The notes under the pieces: generated by a model
Databases searched by the model: none
Seen by the model: only the letters and a program-made list of their open reading frames with translations
What the model was told of the DNA's origin: nothing
Program-made: the position numbers and the translations under genes
In this document: positions 57,030 through 64,000 of the stretch, piece after piece
How positions within the stretch are numbered: position 1 is the first letter of the stretch
How the letters are laid out: each line of letters opens with the position of its first letter
NCBI GenBank assembly: GCA_029891345.1
Contig: CM057009.1
Coordinates: 301,917,466 to 301,981,465 of the forward strand
Source of the DNA: Dryococelus australis
Taxonomy: Eukaryota > Arthropoda > Insecta > Phasmatodea > Phasmatidae
Direction: 5' to 3'
DNA length: 64,000 nt

Positions 57030-57989
57030 GCTGTTCAAAATGTGCACTGTCCACCCGTTTACAGGCTGTGACGCGTTGCATCATGGAGTGTTGCCATGCA
57101 TGCGAGGTAGGTTTGCGCATAACTAATCGGTGTCGTCAGTAATCGCATGCTGTAATCGGGCATGTGGATCAGGCCATGGTCCATTATATACCCAACACTT
57201 TAGGCAGCCCACCCACAAAGAAGTCCATCAAAGAAGTCCAGAGGGAAGAGGTATGGAGAATGTGCCGGCCCACCCCGACCAAACCAGCAGAGCAGAAATC
57301 CAGTATTCAGTTACGCTGAGATAGTCCTTCCGAAGTGTGGAGGAGCCCCATCCTGCTATAGCCACATCCGCCAGCGAACCTCTAATGGCACATCCTCCAA
57401 TAATACAGGGAGGGTGTTGACCAGAAACTCCCCATAGACATGAGCATTAACACTGCCAGCAAAGTAATGTGGGCCGATGAGCCATGAGCTAAGCACACAG
57501 CAATACACTTTGACTGAAAACCTTTCCTGGAAATTGGTTTTCGTGACATTGTGCGGATTGGAGTGTGCCCACGTGTGCTCATTACGGCTGTTGGTGATGC
57601 CTTGATGCGTGAACGTTGCCTCGTCGGAGAACAAAATGAGGAGCAGTGTGTCCACGTGTTCCTGCATCCAGGCGCAAAACTTTAGATAGGGGGCGAGATC
57701 CTGGGGCCGCAGGTGTTGCACTGTTTGCAGGTGGTAGGGATGCAGGCTGTCTGCACGGAATATCTGCCACACCTGCGATGGAAACACCCTTGTCGTCAGT
57801 GGAATCGCACATAACACTGGTACGCTGCGATCTCGTCCAGAGTAGCCACGTCGTGCAGGCGTTACTCATGCTCCTGTGTTCATCGCGGGCAGGCTCCTAT
57901 CTCTCTCCAACACTGGCTGGGAACCGCCGACGATACTTCATCGACGCACGACGCCCATTGCCGTCACAGAATCCGTACACATACACCAT
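57030..57989 (-). pseudogene. Mariner-superfamily transposase
   Basis: The minus-strand start ATG at 57989 opens MVYVYGFCDGNGRRASMKYR, the N-terminal DNA-binding region of this insect family. A frame change leads into the core frame (57817-57356) with LHPYHLQTVQHLRPQD, the first catalytic Asp in FSDEATFTHQG, then RNEHTWAHSNPHN and FQERFSVKVYCCVL. The second Asp is in QDGAPPHFG (~57340) and the third in FPLDFF (~57225), about 37 residues on. Stops (one near MWL) and frameshifts make it inactive. It would cut and paste the element at TA sites. Confidence 0.85.
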
Positions 57990-58256
57990 GTCCTCATATT
58001 TTGCTCATGTAAACAGTCCTGGCATGGTGCATCTCCTCTCCTCGTAACACCAACACTGACAGGCCATTCCGGCCTCTCGATGCTGTGACCTACATGTGGT
58101 TTAGTAGGACACGTCAACTGCGTGTGTATGTGTCTTTCATCTGTTCTGTCGGCACAGCAATGGACGACTTTCTCCAATGCATCTGGCTGTGTTCCTTGCC
58201 TGTCAGTCTGTGTAACTCGGCACTGGAGCTGCATAGCCCATTTATGTATATGACTT

Positions 58257-58321
58257 TTTTGTTGCCAATGAGCTGTAGAATACATTGCCGATGTATGTCG
58301 TTTGAATCGCGGAACGTCCTG
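58257..58321. repeat. Mariner right terminal inverted repeat
   Basis: Reverse complement of the left repeat with seven substitutions and no gaps. Confidence 0.92.
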
Positions 58322-58440
58322 TATACATAGCAGAAATAGAGGTAAAATGCATTTTGGGACTTGATGTATTACGTAAGCTGGGATGCTGTGTCGACACTCG
58401 ACTGGGGGGGGGGGGGGGGGGTTACGGGTAGGTTATGCAG
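58322..58440 (+). pseudogene. Gypsy 2 protease, C-terminal part
   Basis: The frame right after the mariner reads YIAEIEVKCILGLDVLRKLG, the ILG(L/M)D motif that ends retroviral-type proteases. It then enters an 18-G tract (58404-58421), a likely slippage site. Confidence 0.8.
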
Positions 58441-58899
58441 AGTTGGTAGTGTCAACACAACGAGATTTATCTTCGGCAATGAGCTGCCCTGTAGTGTGTA
58501 ATAAGTCAACTGTGCTCCAGGCAGATGCCAGGAAAAATTTGTCAGGCGGTTGGGCATAATCGTACCAGCCCAGAAAGGTGGCATTTTACCAGATGGTGAC
58601 ATTGTAGCCAGGAATTTTATTTCTTCAAAATCGGATAGTTTTCCTGTTAGGATGATTAATTTGTCTGACCGTGTTATCCACCTTGAATAGGGGGACAACA
58701 CAGGATATGCAAGCAGGTCTCATGCGTACTTCCAAATGTTCCAGAAGCTTCACTGCTACGACATACTGAATGTCCACTTCCAGATGCTCTGGGAGAACTG
58801 TTGACAAGAACAAGAGAAAACCTCAACTGGCGACAGGAGAGATCAGTCAGAATTGCTACAGAGAAATAGATGTGCTTTCTCGTGAGAGCCCAATGACCT

Positions 58900-59640
58900 T
58901 GGCAGAACTAATGTTGCATGCCTTCACATCGACACAGGGGATACCAGGCTCATAATGTAGCCACCAATACAACTACCACTAGCTTCATTTAAGGTTGTTG
59001 ATGGTATTCTGAAAGAGATGAGGGATTTAGATGTGATAGAACCATCAGTCAGTCCATGGTCTTCTCTCATTGTGCTTGTTAAAAAGAAAGATGGCTCTAT
59101 TAGATTTTGTGTTGTGACCAAGAAAGATTCTTACCCACTTCCTAGGATAGACGAGACACTGAATAGCATAGCAGGTTCACAGTGGTTTTTCACTCTAGAC
59201 ATGAAGAGCGGGTATTGGCAGTGCGAAGAGGCCCAGGAAGACAAGGAAAAACTGCTGTTCGCGTCCAAGGGAAAGGAACCTGGCAATTCAAGGTTATGCC
59301 CATTGGGTTATGCAATGCCCCTGCCACCTATGAACAACTAATGGAGAAGGTTCTGCCCTTAAATATTTGTCAGGCATACCTAAACGACATTGTGGTCACA
59401 GGTAGAACATTTGAAGAGCACCTAACACTCTTAGATTCTGTTTCAGCAAGTGACTGCAGCCAACCTGAAATTAGTTCAAGAAATGCCACCTTTTCCAAAA
59501 GAAAATTAATTTCTTGGGCTATGTCGCATTGGCCCATGAGATTGAAACAGATTCAGAGAAGACCAGAGCAATAAGAGATTATCCTCTACCAAAGGATAAA
59601 ATTGAAATGCGAAGTTTCCTGTGCTTATGTCCTTACTATC
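58900..59640 (+). pseudogene. Gypsy 2 reverse transcriptase
   Basis: LKEMRDLDVIEPSVSPWSS and VLVKKKDGSIRFCV (59018-59110) open the domain. SYPLPRIDETLNSIAGSQWF and LDMKSGYWQ carry the first catalytic Asp. The frame shifts near 59260, then FKVMPIGLCNAPATYEQLME leads to AYLNDIVVTG, where the YLDD box has become YLND, losing one catalytic Asp. Sequence 58440-58900 upstream holds only scrambled linker. Confidence 0.88.
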
Positions 59641-60190
59641 ATTGATTTGTGCCTGGGTACGACACTATGGCCCAACATCTGCATGAATTGACTGAGGCAA
59701 AAATAAAATTTTATTGGACCCCAGAGTATGAAACTGCTTTCAATAGACTAAAGGAAATTCTGATATCTCCCACAGTACTGGGCTTCATGTGCAAAGACGG
59801 TGAATTTATTCTGGATACTGATGCTAGTGATGTTGGAGTCGGGACTGAGTTATTTCAGTCTCAGGATGGAACAGAGGCCATTGGAAAACTTCAGTAAGTT
59901 GTTGCAAAAGTCCGAGAGGAACTAGTGTGTGACATGCAGGGTGCTTCTAACAGTGGCGAAGGCAATTGCTCATTTTCACCCATATCTTTATGGCAGACAC
60001 TTCATCCTAAGAACTGGTCATACTTCATTATGCTGGCTGCTAAATTCAAGAACTCCGAAGGTCAAATAGCCTGGTGGATACAGCAACTGCAAGACTATGA
60101 CTTTGAAATACAACACAGGTCTGAATGCCTTCACAGCAATGCAGATGCACTCTCCAGGAGACCATGCAAAGCAAGGAGGACATGATTTCA
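59640..60190 (+). pseudogene. Gypsy 2 RNase H
   Basis: FYWTPEYETAFNRLKEIL leads to FILDTDASDVGVGTELFQ (first RNase H Asp). A second frame (59925-60185) ends with WWIQQLQDYDFEIQHRSECL and NADALSRRPCK, the classic end of Gypsy RNase H. A stop and a frameshift separate the two. Confidence 0.85.
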
Positions 60191-60399
60191 TGGCCCTGTG
60201 TCTGGTGATGTGTCACCTACATGGGACAAAAATGACATCAGAAATGATCAGATAAGTAACCCCACCTTGGAGTGAAAGGAAACCGGGCGTCGACCGAGAT
60301 GGGAGGAGATATCCAGCCTAGGCATTACAGTCAAGGCATTCTCGGCATAGTAGAACTCACTTGTTATAAAGAATGGTGTGCTTTACAGGAACTGGGAAA

Positions 60400-61510
60400 G
60401 TAATGATAGGAGACAAAGTCATTGGTCCTACCAAAGTGCCGAATCACAGAAGTGCTAAGATAACTGCACAACACAGCAGCAGGTGGTCACTTCGGTGTAA
60501 ATAACACACTTGATTGAGTTCAAATAAGATTCTATTGGCTGCATTGTTAGGAGGACATTGAGAAGTGGTGCCGTCTGTGTGATGCATGTAATGCGAGGAA
60601 GGGTCCGAATGTTAAGTGACGTGGTCCCCTCCAGAAGTACAATGTTGGGGCCCCATTCGAGAGGATGGCATTCAACATTCGCAGATTACTACCAATCACT
60701 GAGAGGGGGAATAGATACCTACTGGTAGCAAGACTATTTCACAAAGTGGCCTGAAGTCATACCGGTGCTAAACCAAGAGGCAGGCACAGTAGCTGATGCT
60801 CTTATAGAGCATGTTTTCTCTAGATTTTGAGTGCCACTGGAGTTACATTCGGACCAAGGACAACATTTTGAAGCAACTCTTTTCAGAGGTAACAAGGATT
60901 TTAGGAATGAAGAAAATCCGTACCACAGTGTTACATCCTCAGTCAGATGAGATGGTCCAGAGGCTAAATCGTACCCTGGAAGAGTATATGGCGATCATTG
61001 TAGAAGACAATCAGAAAGATTGGGACTCCAAGGTACCCTTATTTCTCCTGGCATATCGCTTGGCGGTCCACAAGTCCACAAGGTTAACACCTTCAAGGAT
61101 GCTGTTTGAGAGAGCTCCACCTACCTGGTGATCTGCTGTACGGACGTCCAGTGGAAGAAGAAGCAGCCATTCCAGAATATGCCATTATACCACATCAGAA
61201 GTAACCAATAATCATGAGTTTGCTTGGAGGCATCTTAAAATTAATTGTGACAGAATGAAAACACACAATATTACTGAAGAATGTCTGAGGAGACTTTTCA
61301 AGGACAGCTGGTGTGGTTGTACAACCTCATAAGGAAGAAACTACAGAAATCTTGGGAAGGCCCATACAGGATCCCAAAGCAGATAAATGATGTGGTCTAC
61401 AGGATTTGTCAACAGGGCTCTTAGATGAATCCTAAGGTTGTCCACATCGACCAACTGGCGCTGTATGAAGGTCCTGATGTTGGAGAGTCTGTTCGAGATG
61501 AACAGTCTTA
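60400..61510 (+). pseudogene. Gypsy 2 integrase
   Basis: A degenerate zinc-binding start lies at ~60470-60600 (AGGHFGVN in mixed frame, then CRLCDACNARKG in mixed frame). The catalytic core shows YFTKWPEVIP (~60735), the Asp in LHSDQGQHFEATLF (~60843) in one frame, and HPQSDEMVQRLNRTLEEYM (60940-60990) in another, where the Glu position has become Met-Val. The C-terminal part has RKKLQKSWEGPYRIPKQIND and HIDQLALYEG (~61330-61470). Many stops are present. Confidence 0.8.
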
Positions 61511-61522
61511 CGGAGGGGGCAG
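61510..61522 (+). other. Gypsy 2 polypurine tract
   Basis: ACGGAGGGGGCAG immediately precedes the 3' LTR, as required for plus-strand priming. Confidence 0.75.
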
Positions 61523-62505
61523 TTTTACAGGTTGCAGCTAGCACCGGCCGCCGGCTTCCGTTATACGTAGCCCAGGGTGACTTACGTAAACCCTCCCCAC
61601 CCGTGGGGTGAGAGGCTCGCTGTCTCGGCTCCCCTTTTTGGGAAACCCTTGAATGATGAACAGTGGCAGTCAAGCTGCGCGCCGCTTGAAGCCTGGCTGG
61701 CTTCACAGCTGCTTCCTTTCCCCTGCTGGAGATACCGAGACGGATGTAGAGAAGACGCAAGAATATTCTGGTGAGTCCGGCTGGCGCCAGAGCCCTCAGC
61801 CTCCCCTCCGCTGAATATACAGACACCTGTGGGAGGCACACAAATGTTCTGGGAATTAGTACGCTCAGCGCAGCGCACGATTTACAGAAGATTCTGAGTG
61901 ATAGCCTACAATGGTATATAACTGCCGTGTGCTGTGTGCGAGCGAATTTAAATCCAAGATGACGGCGGTGGACGAGTGATCTTGGTGTGTATAGACGAGA
62001 GGACATGAGACCCGGCGAGTGGAGTCTACTGTGTGTGAGGGCGCTCGGAGGACTCTTGGACATTGCGGACTGACGGGAAATGGATTAAACTGAGTGGGCA
62101 TGTAATACGGAGTTTATTGTAAATCTTGGAACTGTCAAATATGAACACATAATTTATAAACTATTTGAATATGTTGATATACGATCTATTGGGGCTGATC
62201 CTTAATTATTTAGTTTCATTGAGTTATTTGAGGTAATTATAAATTGGATTAATTGAATTCATTGATTATTAACGGTGAGTGACATCAGTTTATTTTGAGA
62301 TGTTAAGTCAAGAAAATTTTGTTTATAGTTAATGTAAATCAAATTAGGAGATAATAATTCATTATTTAATTTAATTAAGACCTCCATCCCTTAAAGAGAT
62401 ATTTGGAGCAGCCTCACAAACGAGAATTTAGTGTATTTTGTGTAATAGTACAAATGGTGTTAGAAAACACATAAACAGTCTCACAATTTTTGTGGTAAGA
62501 AATAA
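61523..62505 (+). repeat. Gypsy 2 3' LTR (~980 bp)
   Basis: It starts TTTTACAGGTTGCAGC (the canonical TG has become TT) and aligns with the 5' LTR to about 62045. It then has ~330 bp of AT-rich sequence absent from the 5' copy and regains similarity at AAGACCTCCATCCCTTAA (62379) through ATGGTGTTAG and AATTTTTGTGGTAAGAAAT. The last few bases are not certain. Confidence 0.85.
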
Positions 62506-62509
62506 AGGA

Positions 62510-63830
62510 TGGATCCACGTTTCTCATGTTTCAATTTCAATGTCTTGTTTTATAGAAAAAAAATCCAGAATTTGGGGTCTTTTTTAGTGTAATTTTATAT
62601 TACTCCTTGATTAAAACTCGGAAACAAAATGTGGTAAACAGAATACTTGATTCTGAACACAATTATATAAATATATTGAATTGTCACCGCTGAAAATCTC
62701 TTGTTATTTCCCTATAACAATACACATTTTTGAATATTTTCAGGGCTGTCGTGTGCTGTACTCTGGTGACGTCTGTCTCAAATGGACTCTCCAGGAGGGA
62801 GAGTGGGGCTAAGTGTTCAGTGAAGCAGCAGAGGGAAAGTTTCCCAGCCAGGCGTGATCGTAGGGCAAGATAGCAGGCTCGAGTGAGTGCTGTGTGATTC
62901 ACGTGGCAAACAGCTCGGATTTCTGCTAGGCCATCCTCTGTTTACTGCTGGCATCTCAGTTTTACTCCGTGGATCAAGTTGCATGGAATATACAAGCAGA
63001 ATTAACCTTGTGTAGGCTGTTCGTATCCGCGTTTTAAATTCTTCCTTAAATAGCATTGCCAAAAAAACCTAAGTATGTGTGCATCACTGTAATACTTTAT
63101 ATAAATATGTGTACATTTACATGCTTATTATAGCATCAACAGTGTTAAATTACTAATAAACGTTCCTAGTAAATGAGTTTGTTTTGACGTCATAATAAAA
63201 CAGCATATAACAGTTATGAAAACCACTGTTTTATTGAATTTGTCTTGTCATGTCTGTAGGCGTAACCGGTGTTATTTATACAAATGGATGGCAAGAAAGA
63301 TTGGAGAAAGGGGTAAAGTTTAATTTTTTTATGCACCACAAAATAAAACAAAAACATTTTTTCCCTGATTATTAATGGGAAAACTTATTTAAGTCTAATT
63401 TGTATAAGAAAAATGACTAAGAAAAATCTTCTGTCTAATATTATTAAACAAATAACATATTTAGGACTATTTCTATGTTTATCCAGAATTTCAATTATTA
63501 TTTGCATAGACCTACCTCCAAACCAATTAAGTTTAGGAAAAACACTTCTCCTGGAAAAGTTATTATTACTGTTCCAGTATTCGAAAATGTGACATATGAT
63601 TATTTCCTCATTTGCAGTATAATTGTAAAGTTTTTAATTTTGATTGAAATTTGAAAGAAATAGTGTTAACATTGGTGTATAAATGTACATAAAGAGATAA
63701 TATCTACATAATATTGACTCAAAAATTATAATCTTCAACTGGTTTGTGTCTATATTTGTGTTGTCACTTTAGTGGAAGAAGTAGTTACGTATTATAGGTC
63801 TTATTAACGCTTCTATTTATATGTCAAAAC
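62510..63830. other. No recognised gene
   Basis: AT-rich sequence with a short GC-richer patch at 62745-63010. The frames there (72 and 81 codons, minus) have no recognisable domain. Confidence 0.5.
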
Positions 63831-63834
63831 GCTA

Positions 63835-63945
63835 ACCTGCAACGGCTTTCACGTTAATAAATCAATATCGGGCTCGAATCCAGGACCTCCAAATTTACAT
63901 TTATATGCCCTGAACCGTATTTACATCACAGAGGCCGACAGTAAT
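63835..63945 (-). mobile_element. tRNA-derived SINE head
   Basis: On the minus strand CTCTGTGATGTAAATACGG (A-box region) is followed by GGTCCTGGATTCGAGCCCGA, a B-box-like segment, with tRNA-like spacing. It is degenerate, and the plus strand also reads GGCTCGAATCC, so orientation is not certain. Confidence 0.45.
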
Positions 63946-64000
63946 CTTTTTTGCAGCCCTGCGCATCTATATGAATATTTTTTAATCATTCCTCTGTATT
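63946..64000. other. Window end, nothing recognised
   Basis: Short AT-rich sequence after the SINE-like segment. Confidence 0.4.

Larger units (their letters stand above)
56830..58321 (-). mobile_element. Mariner-like element, 1492 bp, complete with 65-bp TIRs and TA duplication
   Basis: Inverted repeats at 56830-56894 and 58257-58321 (starting CAGAATGTTCCG and CAGGACGTTCCG) match at 58 of 65 positions as reverse complements. TA flanks both sides (56828-56829 and 58322-58323). The transposase lies on the minus strand. Counting one TA as duplicated, the flanking Gypsy protease frame is continuous across the empty site, which fixes the ends to the base. Confidence 0.92.
54385..62505 (+). mobile_element. 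Ty3/Gypsy element 2 with both LTRs and a nested mariner
   Basis: LTR pairs at 54385-55005 and 61523-~62505 flank gag, protease, reverse transcriptase, RNase H and integrase on the plus strand. A primer-binding-site region follows the 5' LTR, and a polypurine tract precedes the 3' LTR. A 1492-bp mariner interrupts the protease. Without it the element is ~6.6 kb. Frameshifts and stops are frequent. Target-site duplications could not be confirmed because the 3' end is fuzzy. Confidence 0.9.

Noticed and set aside
61341..62063. 240-codon minus-strand open frame
   Set aside because: Antisense to the 3' LTR and integrase tail of Gypsy 2; no domain.

Overview
This 64 kb window is eukaryotic, almost certainly insect, non-coding DNA dominated by repeats. 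Evidence for an insect is the company of elements: tRNA-headed SINEs with a B box and a tail like that of orthopteroid SINEs, a Gypsy element with a coiled-coil Gag, an env-bearing Gypsy (errantivirus type), Copia elements with very short LTRs, a mariner with 65-bp inverted repeats, a DD~82E IS630/Tc1/mariner transposase and a Jockey/I-like LINE. A polyneopteran with a large genome is my guess; the sequence alone does not settle it. I found no convincing host protein-coding gene, rRNA gene or functional tRNA gene. There is one 100-base assembly gap (9601-9700).

Layout. 1-7400: the edge of an AT-rich satellite array of ~370-bp monomers organised in a five-monomer, ~1850-bp higher-order repeat. 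7400-10000: AT-rich spacer with diverged tandem repeats, microsatellites and the gap. 10000-18900: a patchwork of GC-rich blocks and TE relics: a possible solo LTR, a decayed DD~82E transposase, a 212-bp MITE with TA duplication, a ~141-bp tandem repeat, a SINE, a LINE that keeps ORF1 but only the first codons of ORF2, and a (GA)55 tract. 18900-25400: mostly unrecognised AT-rich DNA with a 771-bp inverted-repeat element that carries a SINE, and another SINE. 25400-33850: a Tc1 fragment, a decayed Gypsy element (gag-pol, plus strand) and the 3' end of a Copia element with its LTR. 37200-44050: a minus-strand Gypsy/errantivirus-like element with gag, pol and env relics, abutted at 44050 by a minus-strand hAT element reaching 46953. 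50350-54100: a nearly full-length but broken Copia element. 54385-62505: a Gypsy element with both LTRs, into whose protease region a 1492-bp mariner has jumped.

How the parts work together. All coding relics belong to mobile elements, nearly all with stops and frameshifts, so none of the autonomous elements looks active. The window records layered insertions: mariner inside Gypsy, SINE inside a DNA transposon, hAT against an env-bearing Gypsy. The most unusual structures are the satellite higher-order repeat, the in-frame mariner insertion, the 3'-deleted LINE, and a PHD-like zinc finger at the start of the first Gypsy element.
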